Shown here one piece after another: positions 7,659 to 15,578 of a stretch of DNA of 64,000 bases (position 1 is the first letter of the stretch; each line of letters starts with the position of its first letter). This DNA is from Amycolatopsis sp. NBC_01480 (GTDB taxonomy: Bacteria; Actinomycetota; Actinomycetes; Mycobacteriales; Pseudonocardiaceae), in contig NZ_CP109442.1 in NCBI RefSeq assembly GCF_036227205.1, positions 1,488,001-1,552,000 of the forward strand, in the 5' to 3' direction. The translations under genes and the position numbers were made by a program. Under the pieces are notes generated by a model. It made no database searches. It saw only the letters and a list, made by a program, of their open reading frames with translations, and was not told the origin of the DNA.

Positions 7659-9176
7659 TCAGCGGGCGACCGGCACGAGTTCCGCGAGCAGGACGCGGAC
7701 GCGCCGGTCGATCTCGTCGCGGATCGGGCGCACCGCGTCGATGCCCTGGCCCGCCGGGTCGTCGAGCTGCCAGTCGAGGTAGCGCTTGCCGGGGAAGACC
7801 GGGCAGGCGTCGCCGCAGCCCATGGTGATCACCACGTCGGACGCCTGGACGGCCTCGGTGGTCAGCGGTTTGGGGAACTCCCGGCTCAGGTCCAGTCCGA
7901 GTTCGTCCATCACGGCCACGACCGCGGGGTTGATCGAGCCGGCCGGAGCGGATCCGGCCGAGCGCACTACGACGCGGCCTTGGCCGTGGTGGTTCAGCAG
8001 GGCGGCGGCCATCTGGGAGCGGCCGGCGTTGTGCACGCAGACGAACAGCACCTCAGGCAGGTCGGACACGGCGGCTCCTTGGTTCTCGGCGGTGGCATCG
8101 AGCTGCTCGTCCCCGGAGGTGAAGCGGCGGCGCAGCGCGAGTGAGACGTACACGAGCCCGACCAGCACTGGAACTTCGATGAGCGGGCCGACGACGCCGG
8201 CGAGAGCTTGTCCGCTGGTGGCGCCGAAGGTCGCGATGGCGACGGCGATGGCCAGTTCGAAGTTGTTGCCCGCGGCGGTGAACGCCAGCGTTGTCGTGCG
8301 CTCGTAACCGAGGCCGACAGCCTTGCCGAAGGCGTAGCCGCCGCCCCACATGATCGCGAAGTACACCAGCAGCGGCACGGCGATCCGGACGACGTCCACC
8401 GGGCGACTGGTGATCTGATCCCCTTGCAGGGCAAAGAGGATCACGATGGTGAACAGCAGTCCGTACAGCGCGGCGGGCCCGGCCTTGGGCAGGAACTCGG
8501 CCTCGTACCACGCCCGGCCCTTGACCTTCTCGCCGAAGTGGCGGGTCAGAAACCCTGCCACCAAAGGGATTCCGAGGAAGATGAGGACGCTCTTCGCGAT
8601 CTGCCAGCCCGATACGGCGAGGTCGGCCCGGGCGAGGCCGAGCCAGCCGGGCAGCACCGACAGGTAGAACCAGCCGAGCACGCCGAACATGACGACCTGG
8701 AATACCGAGTTCAGCGCGACGAGCACGGCGGCGGCTTCGCGGTCGCCGCAGGCGAGGTCGTTCCAGATCACGACCATCGCGATGCAGCGCGCCAGCCCGA
8801 CGATGATCAGGCCGGTCCGGTACTCGGGCAGATCCGGCAGCATCAGCCAGGCGAGGGCGAACATCAACGCCGGGCCGATGATCCAGTTCAGCACCAGCGA
8901 CGACCAGAGAAGCCGGCGGTCGCCGGTGACCGTGCCGAGCCGGTCGTAGCGGACCTTCGCCAGGACCGGGTACATCATGACCAGCAGCCCGATGGCGATC
9001 GGCAGCGAGATCCCGTCGACCGAGACCGCGTTCAGCGCCGTGTCCAGGCCGGGGATGATCCGGCCGCCGAGCAGGCCGGCGGCCATCGCGGCAGCGATCC
9101 AGACCGGCAGGAACCGGTCCAAAGTCGACAGTTTGCCGACGACGCCCGCCGAGGCGGGCCCCCCGGTGACGCTCAT
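7659..9176 (-). CDS. Acr3 arsenite efflux transporter fused to ArsC arsenate reductase
   Basis: A 505-residue natural fusion. Residues about 1-360 are an Acr3-type As(III) permease with about ten membrane helices and the conserved Cys in GLARCIAMVVIWNDLACGD. Residues about 375-505 are a thioredoxin-coupled, low-molecular-weight-phosphatase-like ArsC with the CX5R loop (FVCVHNAGRSQMAAALL) and the redox Cys in MGCGDACP. The fusion should reduce arsenate and hand arsenite directly to the exporter. Such fusions are established in mycobacteria and relatives. The ATG at 9176 overlaps the arsR TGA (ATGA), so the two genes are coupled; the longer ORF to 9368 is antisense noise. Confidence 0.93.
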   Translation of the reverse strand: MSVTGGPASAGVVGKLSTLDRFLPVWIAAAMAAGLLGGRIIPGLDTALNAVSVDGISLPIAIGLLVMMYPVLAKVRYDRLGTVTGDRRLLWSSLVLNWIIGPALMFALAWLMLPDLPEYRTGLIIVGLARCIAMVVIWNDLACGDREAAAVLVALNSVFQVVMFGVLGWFYLSVLPGWLGLARADLAVSGWQIAKSVLIFLGIPLVAGFLTRHFGEKVKGRAWYEAEFLPKAGPAALYGLLFTIVILFALQGDQITSRPVDVVRIAVPLLVYFAIMWGGGYAFGKAVGLGYERTTTLAFTAAGNNFELAIAVAIATFGATSGQALAGVVGPLIEVPVLVGLVYVSLALRRRFTSGDEQLDATAENQGAAVSDLPEVLFVCVHNAGRSQMAAALLNHHGQGRVVVRSAGSAPAGSINPAVVAVMDELGLDLSREFPKPLTTEAVQASDVVITMGCGDACPVFPGKRYLDWQLDDPAGQGIDAVRPIRDEIDRRVRVLLAELVPVAR

Positions 9177-9538
9177 GCCGGCACTACCGCCGGGCCGGCG
9201 GGAACGAGCACGGCGGACAGGCGGGCGAGGACTTCGGGGTGGACACGGTAGTAAACCCAGGTCCCGCGGCGTTCGCCGTCGATGAGGCCGGATTCGCGCA
9301 GCACCTTGAGGTGGTGCGAGATCGTGGGGCCGGTGACCTCGAAGGCGTCGGTCAGGTCGCACACACACGCCTCGCCACCCTCGTGCGAGGCGATGAGCGA
9401 GAGCAAGCGCAGCCGGATCGGATCGGAGATGGCCTTGAACACCTTCGCCAGCTCAACCGCCTGCGGCTCGGACAGGGGCTCGCGGGCCAGGGGGTTGCAG
9501 CAGGCGTCCATCGCCACCAGCGGCAGTTGCTTCGACAT
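9173..9538 (-). CDS. arsR: ArsR family arsenite-responsive repressor
   Basis: A 121-residue ArsR/SmtB repressor. The classical arsenite site is present in ACVCDLTDAF (CxC on helix alpha-3), and the N-terminus adds a Cys pair (DACCNPL). The recognition helix is TGPTISHHLKVLRESGL, and the wing contains RRGTWVYYRV. No ribosome binding site precedes the ATG at 9538, suggesting a leaderless message. It heads the operon with acr3-arsC and diverges from cadI/arsI. Confidence 0.92.
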   Translation of the reverse strand: MSKQLPLVAMDACCNPLAREPLSEPQAVELAKVFKAISDPIRLRLLSLIASHEGGEACVCDLTDAFEVTGPTISHHLKVLRESGLIDGERRGTWVYYRVHPEVLARLSAVLVPAGPAVVPA

Positions 9539-9622
9539 ACGTCTATGTTGACAGACTTCTATCTAGACGGCAATCTAAGTCAGGTCTTGTTTTGATGAAC
9601 GTCTATTCAAGGGAGTCAACCC
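9539..9622. promoter_or_regulatory. divergent ars promoter/operator region
   Basis: This 84-bp AT-rich gap separates arsR from cadI. The octamer ACGTCTAT occurs at 9539-9546, abutting the arsR start, and again exactly 60 bp away at 9599-9606 near cadI. Related TCTAGAC text lies between them (9572-9578). Placement next to both starts suggests ArsR contact sites controlling both directions. GGGAG at 9611-9615 is the cadI ribosome binding site. Confidence 0.5.
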
Positions 9623-10102
9623 ATGTCCCGCGTCCAGCTCGCCCTCCGTGTCGGCGACCTCGAAGGCTCGATCGACTTCTACGCCAAGCTGTTCAACACC
9701 GAACCGGCCAAGCGCCGCCCCGGCTACGCCAACTTCGCCATCGCCGAGCCCGCGCTCAAGCTGGTCCTGCTCGAAGGCAAGCCGGGCCAGGCGACCGTGA
9801 TGGATCACCTCGGTGTCGAGGTCGAGTCCGCCGGCGAGGTCGGCGCGGCGTCCAAGCGACTGACCGGCGAAGGCATGGAAACCTTGGTGGAGAACGGAAC
9901 GACGTGCTGCTACGCCCTGCAGGACAAGGTGTGGGTACACGGTCCCGGCCAGGAGCCGTGGGAGGTCTACACGGTCAAGGACGACTCCGCCTCGTTCGGC
10001 GAGGACAGCCCCGCCACCGCCACCGCGGCCGCCTGCTGCACGCCCGACGCCGAGACCGGTGAGGCCGAAAAGGACGCTCAGCCCGCCGGCTGCTGCGACT
10101 GA
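9623..10102 (+). CDS. cadI: CadI/ArsI family vicinal-oxygen-chelate protein
   Basis: A 159-residue VOC-fold protein beginning MSRVQLALRVGDLEGS, close to mycobacterial CadI as I recall it. The Cys pair in NGTTCCYALQDKVWVHG corresponds to the thiol site of ArsI C-As lyases, and EPWEVYTVKDD supplies a metal-ligand Glu. ArsI enzymes have His where this has Gln in VQLAL, so lyase activity is uncertain. The C-terminal tail is Cys-rich (ACC, GCCD), useful for As or Cd binding. Divergent from arsR, so probably induced with the efflux operon. Cytoplasmic. Confidence 0.85.
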   Translation: MSRVQLALRVGDLEGSIDFYAKLFNTEPAKRRPGYANFAIAEPALKLVLLEGKPGQATVMDHLGVEVESAGEVGAASKRLTGEGMETLVENGTTCCYALQDKVWVHGPGQEPWEVYTVKDDSASFGEDSPATATAAACCTPDAETGEAEKDAQPAGCCD

Positions 10103-10147
10103 ACCCCGGCGGTCGCCGCCGCCGCGCGCAGTTTTCGTCTTGAGAGC

Positions 10148-10759
10148 TCATTTCTGCTTGAGCTGCTTGCGATTGACGGCCAGAACCTCGTCGGACAGTG
10201 CCGGCGCGGCGGCGGCGACGGCGCGGGAGAGCATCAGCGCACCGACCATCTGGCTGAACATGACGATGGCGTGCTCGCGGGCGGTCGCGGGGTCCAGCTT
10301 GGTGCCGGACTGGCGCCCGCGGTCCACCAGCAGCTCGGTGAAGGCGGCGAAGTAGCCGTCCAGCCCGCGCTGGTACTCGGCCTGGGCCGCGGCGCCGTGA
10401 CGGCCGGCGTCGGAGACCAGGGCGGCGGAGGCGCAGCCGGATTCCGGGTGGTCGCGATGGGCCGGGGTGACGTAGCTGTCGACGATGTCGTTCAGGGCGG
10501 CCCGGGCGGAACGCGGGTGGGCGGCGCGCATGGCGGCGACCGCGTCCAGTGAGTCGGTGAAGCCCCCGCGGAGGACTTCGAGCGCGAGGTCCTCTTTCGA
10601 GCCGAAGTGGTTGTAGAAGCCGCCGTGGGTCATGCCGGCGTTTTTCATCAGCTCTTCGATGCCGACGCCGTCGATGCCGCGCGCCCGGAAGCCCTCGCCG
10701 GCGGCGTTGACGATCTTCTCCCGGTTCCGCTGCTTCTGCTCCTGCGTGATGCGGGGCAT
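10148..10759 (-). CDS. TetR family transcriptional regulator
   Basis: A 203-residue TetR repressor of the TetR_C_16/LmrA-YxaF-like class. The HTH is at residues about 12-58 (REKIVNAAGEGFRARGIDG ... MTHGGFYNHFGSKEDLALEVL). The ligand domain contains PESGCASAALVSDAGRH, typical of regulators that respond to oxidised or drug-like compounds. A GGAGGTG motif precedes the ATG. It diverges from a reductase/dehydrogenase pair at 10879-12478, which it likely controls. Confidence 0.87.
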   Translation of the reverse strand: MPRITQEQKQRNREKIVNAAGEGFRARGIDGVGIEELMKNAGMTHGGFYNHFGSKEDLALEVLRGGFTDSLDAVAAMRAAHPRSARAALNDIVDSYVTPAHRDHPESGCASAALVSDAGRHGAAAQAEYQRGLDGYFAAFTELLVDRGRQSGTKLDPATAREHAIVMFSQMVGALMLSRAVAAAAPALSDEVLAVNRKQLKQK

Positions 10760-10805
10760 TCCGGCACCTCCCTGGCTCCGCTTGTGATGTTACCTGGCAT
10801 CAAAG

Positions 10806-10840
10806 TTGACAATCAATGATGACGAACCACATCATAATAT
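10806..10840. promoter_or_regulatory. promoter with imperfect dyad between TetR and oxidoreductase operon
   Basis: TTGACA at 10806-10811 is followed by CAATGATGA (10814-10822) and, after a gap, TCATAATATTG (10832-10842). The two outer blocks form an imperfect inverted repeat around 10828. A TAATAT is present for a -10. The AT-rich patch is the likely TetR operator overlapping the promoter. Confidence 0.4.
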
Positions 10841-10878
10841 TGCGGTTGGACACCATCATCGGCCGGAGGGGACGAGTC

Positions 10879-11478
10879 ATGGACTTCGGAACGATCGGTG
10901 CGGGCGTGATCGGGCAGGCCGTCGCCGCCCATCTCGTCGCGGCCGGACATCACGTTGTGCTCAGCAACAGCCGAGGTCCCGCCTCGCTCGAGGACGTCGT
11001 GCAGAGCTTGGGTCCGCTGGCGACGGCCGGCACGGTCGCCGAGGCGGCGGCCGCGGACATGGTCTTCCTCGCCGTCGGGTGGCCGGCCATTCCCGGCGCG
11101 CTCGCCGGCCTGCCGGACTGGGGCGGCCGCATCCTCGTGGACACCAGCAACCAGCTGACCGGCCCCACGCCGGCGGACTACGTCGACCTCGGCCCGCAGA
11201 CCGGCAGCGAGTTCGTGGCCGCACTGGCGCCGGGCGCGCGGGTGGTCAAGGCGTTCAACACGTTGTACGCCAAGTACATCGCCGCCGATCCGCGGCACCC
11301 GGAGGGCCGCCGGCTGTTGTTCTACGCCGGCGACGACACCGACGCGAAAGCCGCCTTCCAGCAGACCGCCGCCGAGATCGGCTTCGCCCCGGTGGACGCC
11401 GGTCCGCTTCGTGAGGGCGGCCGGCTGATGCAGGTCGGCGGCCCGCTGTCCGCGCTGCACGCCCTCAAACAGGACTGA
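10879..11478 (+). CDS. NADP-dependent oxidoreductase, F420H2:NADP reductase-like
   Basis: A 199-residue Rossmann protein beginning MDFGTIGAGVIGQAVAAHL, the dinucleotide-binding GxGxxG, followed by SNSRGP, typical of the NADPH-dependent F420 reductase (F420_oxidored) family. DTSNQLT and VVKAFNTLYAKYI match that family's active-site region. I use the ATG at 10879 (GGAGG at 10865-10869) rather than 10816. The start codon of the downstream zinc-type dehydrogenase is 14 nt past the stop, so the two form an operon opposite a TetR gene. Probably a cytoplasmic hydride-transfer enzyme with unknown substrate. Confidence 0.82.
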   Translation: MDFGTIGAGVIGQAVAAHLVAAGHHVVLSNSRGPASLEDVVQSLGPLATAGTVAEAAAADMVFLAVGWPAIPGALAGLPDWGGRILVDTSNQLTGPTPADYVDLGPQTGSEFVAALAPGARVVKAFNTLYAKYIAADPRHPEGRRLLFYAGDDTDAKAAFQQTAAEIGFAPVDAGPLREGGRLMQVGGPLSALHALKQD

Positions 11479-11491
11479 ACGGAGCACCACC

Positions 11492-12478
11492 ATGAAGGCC
11501 CTCGGATACGAGAAGGCCCATCCGCTCGACGCGTTCGCCCTGGAGCTGATCGACGTGCCGGAGCCGCGGCCCCGGGAGACCGACCTGCTGGTCGAGATCC
11601 GCGCCGTCGGCATCAATCCCGGTGAAACGGCGATCCGCCGGACGCGCAGTGCCGAGCCGGGCGGACGCCTCATCCTCGGCTGGGAGTTCTCCGGGGTGGT
11701 CGTCGAAGCAGGCCCGGCGGTCACGGGTTTCGCGGCCGGCGACCGGGTCATGGGCACCGGCGAGGTGACCCGGGACGGCGCGTGGGCCGAGCGGCTGGCG
11801 GTCGATCACCGCGTCGTCGCCAAGATCCCGGATCGGTTGTCCTTTGTGGACGCCGCGTCGCTGCCCATCGGCGGCCTTACGGCGTGGGAAGCGTTGTTCC
11901 GTGACCAGGACGGCCTGCCGCCCGGGGTGGACCGGGTGCTCGTCCTCGGCAGCGCCGGCGGCGTGGGATCGATGGCGACACAACTGCTGAAGGCCAAGAC
12001 GCCGGCGTTCGTGATCGGCACGGCGTCACGTCCTGAATCACGCGAGTGGTCCACCACGATGGGCGCCGACCTGGTCGTCGACCATTCGGGAGATGTGGTC
12101 GCACAGCTGAATGACGCCGGCGTCGGCCCGGTCGACCTGGTGCTGTCCACCGCCGGGACCATCGGCAGCCTCGGGTGGATCGCCGAGGCCCTCCGGCCGT
12201 TCGGCCACGTCTCGGCGATCGACCTCGACGGGCCCGTCGACACCGCTCCCCTGATGCGGAAGTCCTTGTCACTGCACGCCGAAGTGGTGTTCAGCAGGAT
12301 GGACGGCCAGGCCACGGTGCTCGCCGAACTGGCGCGAGACGCCGCCGAAGGCCGGATACGGCCCATCACCACGACTATCCTCAAAGGACTCACCGTGGAC
12401 AGCATGCGGCAGGCGCACGAACTCCTCGAGACCGGCCGCACCATCGGCAAGGTGGTGCTGTCGTTCCAGATCGACTGA
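11492..12478 (+). CDS. MDR-family zinc-independent alcohol dehydrogenase / quinone oxidoreductase
   Basis: A 328-residue medium-chain dehydrogenase/reductase of the quinone oxidoreductase subgroup. The GroES-like domain has AVGINPGETAIR and GWEFSGVVVEAGPAV. The Rossmann segment is VLVLGSAGGVGSMATQLLK. Structural and catalytic zinc Cys are absent, as expected for QOR or zinc-type-like synthases. NADPH preference is likely from the family. It follows the F420-like reductase in one operon and ends at a strong convergent terminator. Confidence 0.87.
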   Translation: MKALGYEKAHPLDAFALELIDVPEPRPRETDLLVEIRAVGINPGETAIRRTRSAEPGGRLILGWEFSGVVVEAGPAVTGFAAGDRVMGTGEVTRDGAWAERLAVDHRVVAKIPDRLSFVDAASLPIGGLTAWEALFRDQDGLPPGVDRVLVLGSAGGVGSMATQLLKAKTPAFVIGTASRPESREWSTTMGADLVVDHSGDVVAQLNDAGVGPVDLVLSTAGTIGSLGWIAEALRPFGHVSAIDLDGPVDTAPLMRKSLSLHAEVVFSRMDGQATVLAELARDAAEGRIRPITTTILKGLTVDSMRQAHELLETGRTIGKVVLSFQID

Positions 12479-12505
12479 GGGCCGGGGGAATCACTCCCCC
12501 GGCCC
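12479..12505. terminator. bidirectional terminator hairpin
   Basis: An 11-bp perfect stem (GGGCCGGGGGA at 12479-12489 with 12495-12505) and a 5-nt loop sit exactly between two convergent genes, immediately after the dehydrogenase stop. There is no long U-tract, as is common in actinomycetes. Confidence 0.75.
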
Positions 12506-12520
12506 CGTTTCCGCCTGTGG

Positions 12521-13549
12521 TCAGTCGGTCCAGCGCGTGGCGATGCCGGTGGAATCGCCGACGATCACGCCGGTGGTGTTGACGGCCCGGGCGCGGCTGC
12601 CGGCCCGGCCGGGCAGGAAGCGCAGGTCCGTGACGCTTCCGTCGGGGGACCACCGCACCGCGGTCCGGTAGAAGTCGGCCGCCTGGGCCTCGCCGACGAT
12701 CGTGCCGTCGGCGTTGATCGCGTACGCGTAGGCATCCGCCTTGGACGCTCCCGGCAGCGCGGGGAGGTCGCTGATCACGCCGGCGGGCGTCCACTTCACC
12801 GCGTGGGTGTACCCGCCGGCGCCGCTTGCATACCCGACGACGGTGCCGCTGTTGTTGATACCGCTCGGAGTGCTGTAGCCCTTGCCGTTGCCCTCCAGCG
12901 TGCCGAGGCGGGTGACGGTGCCGTCGGTGTTCCAGCGCACGCCCTCGCTGATGGCCACGCCCGGACCGTCCGCGTCGCCCACGATGACGCCGTCGTTGTT
13001 GATGGCCCACGCGTCGGTGCGCTGCCCGCCGGTGCTGGGGCCGAGGTCGGTCGGCGCGCCGGCCGCGCTCCACTTGACCGCGTGGTCGGTGCAGTCGATC
13101 TGCGTCCAGCCGACGATGACCCCGGCGTCGTTGACCGCTCGCGCCTCGCCGCCCACCGCGCCGGGCGGCAGGGCGAGCGTGGTCGCCGTGCCGTCGGGGG
13201 CCCAGCGGGTCGGGTTGCGGTGGCCGTCGCCGTCGTGGCTGCCGACGACCACGCCGCTTCCGTTCATCCCCCAGGCCTCGCTCCACTGCGTGCCGAACGG
13301 GACGCCGAGATCGGTGATGGAGCCGTCGGCGTTCCAGCGCACCGCGTGCCCGGCGCCGTCCGGCGTGAACGACTTGCCGGCCGCCTGCCCGGCGCCGTTG
13401 ACCGCGCGCGCCTCGGCGACGGTGCCCTTGGTCAGGGCGGGCAGTTCGGTGATGCTCGGCGCCGCCGAAGCGGGTACGGCGGTCAACGGCGCCGCCACCA
13501 GCGCCGTGAGGACGGCGCCAGCCATCGTGAGTCTTCGGACCTTTTTCAC
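12521..13549 (-). CDS. secreted HAF-repeat beta-propeller protein
   Basis: A 342-residue exported protein. The start is GTG 13549 (GGGAGG at 13554-13559), giving a basic N-terminus (VKKVRRL), a hydrophobic core and an AxA cleavage site (VPASAAP). The mature part is about seven repeats of roughly 45 residues with the pattern A-x-x-I/V-N-x-x-G-x-V/I-V-G followed by A-V-R/K-W-x-x-x-G, the extracellular HAF repeat. These probably form a beta-propeller. Function is not known for the family. Convergent with the dehydrogenase and preceded by a large inverted repeat. Confidence 0.8.
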   Translation of the reverse strand: MKKVRRLTMAGAVLTALVAAPLTAVPASAAPSITELPALTKGTVAEARAVNGAGQAAGKSFTPDGAGHAVRWNADGSITDLGVPFGTQWSEAWGMNGSGVVVGSHDGDGHRNPTRWAPDGTATTLALPPGAVGGEARAVNDAGVIVGWTQIDCTDHAVKWSAAGAPTDLGPSTGGQRTDAWAINNDGVIVGDADGPGVAISEGVRWNTDGTVTRLGTLEGNGKGYSTPSGINNSGTVVGYASGAGGYTHAVKWTPAGVISDLPALPGASKADAYAYAINADGTIVGEAQAADFYRTAVRWSPDGSVTDLRFLPGRAGSRARAVNTTGVIVGDSTGIATRWTD

Positions 13550-13588
13550 ACTGCCTCCCCTGGATCCGGACAATACTGCACCATTCGC

Positions 13589-13677
13589 TACTAATCCGAC
13601 TACAGCCACGGCGGAAACGGGTTCCTACGAGCAGATCGGCTGCAGCCCGTATCCGCCTACTTCCGGTCGGATTAGTA
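13589..13677. repeat. 89-nt nested inverted repeat
   Basis: The outer arms TACTAATCCGAC (13589-13600) and exact complement (13666-13677) enclose inner arms GGCGGAAACGGG (13610-13621) and CCCGTATCCGCC (13646-13657), which match 11 of 12, around a 24-nt loop with a small GCAG/CTGC stem. It occupies most of the gap between the NmrA-like gene stop (13718) and the HAF gene start (13549), so it is in the HAF leader or is a terminator for the upstream gene. Confidence 0.65.
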
Positions 13678-13717
13678 ACGACGACAAAGCCCCCGAACTC
13701 CGTCGACAGCAGCAAAA

Positions 13718-14626
13718 TTAGCAGGATTCGGCGGGGACGAAGTTGGGGCCGCTGAGATCGAAGCGATCTTTGTGCGCGGTCACGAACTCCCCGACCGACT
13801 GCGGGACGCGGTGGCCGACCCGTTCGACGTTGTCGTTGGTCCCGGCGAAGACGCCGTTCCGGTAGTCGACGGCGACGTGGCTCAGGTGCTGGACGAGGTG
13901 CGGCGACAGGCCGCGCGCGGTCATGGCCGCGGCGAACTCGTCGACGCTGATCGGCTCGTAGTGCACGGGGAAACCGAGCGTGGCGGCCATGGCGGCGGCG
14001 ATCTCGTGGTGGTCCAGCTCGACCGGGCCGTGCAGGGTGTACACGGCGCGGTCGTGCGGCTCGGGGTCGGTCAGCAGCGCGGCGATCACGTGGGACTGGT
14101 CGGCGGCGGCGATCGGGGCGTGGCGGCCCTCGCCGAACGGGAGCCGGAGGTAGCCCTCACCGTCGCGCAGCTCCCACCACGTCGTGAGCCACTCGGCGAA
14201 GAAGGTGGGACGCAGGTGCGCGGTGAGCAGGCCGGTCCGGTCGAGCAGGCGCTCGCTCAGCCAGTGCTGCCGGGCGGCGTCGCTCCCGGCGTCGCGGCGG
14301 GCGGAGATCTGCGACATGTCGACCACCGACCGGACCCCCGCATCCGTTGCCGCCTGGGCGAAATTGACAGTCGCCTCGATCAGGCTCGGGGCGATCGGAT
14401 GGCACAGGTAGGCGCCGGTGACCCCGCGCATGGCGGCGCTCACCCCGTTCAGATCGTGCAGGTCCGCCACCGCGATCTCGGCGCCGGCCGCGGCCAGCGC
14501 GCGGGACCGCTCGTCCTCGCGGCGCACCATGGCCCGGACGCGATGGCCGCGTTCCAGCAGCAGTTTGACTGTGCCACCACCGGTTTTGCCGGTCGCGCCA
14601 CTGATCAGGTACAGGCTGTCGGTCAT
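13718..14626 (-). CDS. NmrA-family NAD(P)-binding protein
   Basis: A 302-residue atypical short-chain dehydrogenase of the NmrA / NAD(P)H:quinone oxidoreductase-2 type. The N-terminus LYLISGATGKTGGGTVKLL carries the glycine-rich NADP site, followed by VRAMVRRED. The catalytic YxxxK of classical SDRs is not evident, as expected for this group. AGAAAGGC precedes the ATG. It lies 28 nt downstream of the broken monooxygenase gene on the same strand, so both were probably one operon under the divergent HxlR regulator. Confidence 0.85.
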   Translation of the reverse strand: MTDSLYLISGATGKTGGGTVKLLLERGHRVRAMVRREDERSRALAAAGAEIAVADLHDLNGVSAAMRGVTGAYLCHPIAPSLIEATVNFAQAATDAGVRSVVDMSQISARRDAGSDAARQHWLSERLLDRTGLLTAHLRPTFFAEWLTTWWELRDGEGYLRLPFGEGRHAPIAAADQSHVIAALLTDPEPHDRAVYTLHGPVELDHHEIAAAMAATLGFPVHYEPISVDEFAAAMTARGLSPHLVQHLSHVAVDYRNGVFAGTNDNVERVGHRVPQSVGEFVTAHKDRFDLSGPNFVPAESC

Positions 14627-14654
14627 CTTGATGCCTTTCTCGGTGGACGCCGGT

Positions 14655-14959
14655 TCAGGCCGTGACCTCGGCGCCGACCAGGTTTCCCTTCATCAGCCAG
14701 GTCGGGCCCTCGGCGTAGGTGGTGGCTTCGGCGAAGAACGCGCCGAAGTACGGGCCGGCGGCGTGGGCGTTGAAGGCGTCGACGTCCGCATAGACCTCGT
14801 TGAGGTAGAAGACGTCCGGGTTCTCCTCGTCGGCGATGACCTCGAAGCGGTGGGAGCCGGGCTCGTGCGCGAGGGAGTCGCGGCCGGTCTGGGCGGCGAG
14901 CCGGACGAAGTCCTCGTGGTGCTCGGCCGGACGGTGAAGGAGACAAGGAACTGGTACAC
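14655..14959 (-). pseudogene. antibiotic biosynthesis monooxygenase (ABM) domain protein, frameshifted
   Basis: Two frames together give a complete protein of about 100 residues with the ABM dimeric alpha-beta barrel. It opens VYQFLVSFTVR from GTG 14959, preceded by GGAAGG. It then continues in another frame with EHHEDFVRLAAQTGRD, FEVIADEENPDVFYLNEVY and FFAEATTYAEGPTWLMKG to a TGA at 14655. The break is near 14925-14931, where one extra G (CGGGCC instead of CGGCC) would restore the frame. It is either a real recent frameshift or a base-calling error. ABM enzymes act on quinols and polyketides. It heads an operon with the NmrA-like gene. Confidence 0.75.
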
Positions 14960-14977
14960 GTCGAAGGCCTTCCGAAC

Positions 14978-15033
14978 GTAGTTCACTGAATGAACTCCGA
15001 CCGTAGCACGCGGGAGTTCATTCAGTGAACTAC
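14978..15033. promoter_or_regulatory. double dyad operator between HxlR and ABM genes
   Basis: Two copies of AGTTCA-N5-TGAACT lie at 14980-14996 and 15015-15031, in inverted order, inside 21-nt arms (14978-14998 and 15013-15033) that are exact reverse complements. The centres are 35 bp apart. Position between divergent genes and dyad form strongly suggest HxlR binding sites controlling both directions. Confidence 0.8.
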
Positions 15034-15052
15034 CGCGTGTAAGGTGGACGGC

Positions 15053-15568
15053 ATGGTTCTTCCCAGCACGTACGCGGATCGCAACTGCTCGCTGGCCCGG
15101 GCGTTGGAGGTGGTCGGCGAGCGGTGGACGCTGCTGATCGTGCGGGACGCGTTCTACGGGATCCGCCGGTTCGGCGATTTCGCCACGCAGCTCGGCATTC
15201 CCCGCGCCGTCCTGACCAGCCGGCTCAAGCTGCTCGTGCGTGAGGGCGTGCTCGTCCACGACAACACCGGCGAGTACCGGCTGACCGACAAGGGGATCGG
15301 CCTCTGGCCGGTCGTGCGCGTGATGATGGCCTGGGGCGACGAGCATTACTCGCCGGCCGGCGTCAAGCGCGCGCTGCGGCACGACCGCGACGGCACGCTG
15401 CTCGACCACGAAGGACGCTGCAGGGAATGCGGTGAACTCGTCCCGGTTCCGGAGATCCGGATCGAGCCGGGGCCCGGGTTCACCCCCGCGAAATCCAGCC
15501 CTGATCCCGTTTCCGCCCGGCTCAACGCGCCACGCCGGCTCCTCGAACCGCTCGCGGCCCAGCACTGA
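15053..15568 (+). CDS. HxlR family transcriptional regulator
   Basis: A 171-residue HxlR-type winged-helix regulator. The family signature is clear: NCSLARALEVVGERWTLLI, then VRDAFYGIRRFGDFATQLGI, with recognition helix AVLTSRLKLLVREGVL and wing YRLTDKGIGLWPVV. A CxxC in the tail (GRCRECGEL) could bind metal or sense thiol oxidation. The ATG at 15053 has AAGGTGG just upstream; GTG at 15044 is possible. It diverges from the ABM/NmrA operon with a double dyad between. HxlR proteins of this kind often sense quinones or aldehydes, which fits the neighbours. Confidence 0.9.
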   Translation: MVLPSTYADRNCSLARALEVVGERWTLLIVRDAFYGIRRFGDFATQLGIPRAVLTSRLKLLVREGVLVHDNTGEYRLTDKGIGLWPVVRVMMAWGDEHYSPAGVKRALRHDRDGTLLDHEGRCRECGELVPVPEIRIEPGPGFTPAKSSPDPVSARLNAPRRLLEPLAAQH

Positions 15569-15578
15569 GGACCCCGCC

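Noticed and set aside
8208..9251. Long plus-strand ORF inside acr3
   Set aside because: Antisense shadow of a high-GC membrane-protein gene, full of Gly/Asp/Arg with no family.
7659..9368. Extended N-terminus of the Acr3-ArsC fusion (64 extra residues)
   Set aside because: The extension is antisense-like Arg/Pro text overlapping arsR in another frame; ATG 9176 overlaps the arsR stop by ATGA and begins the true family N-terminus.
13589..13677. tRNA gene (contains GGTTC)
   Set aside because: No cloverleaf arms, anticodon loop or CCA-side acceptor pairing can be drawn.
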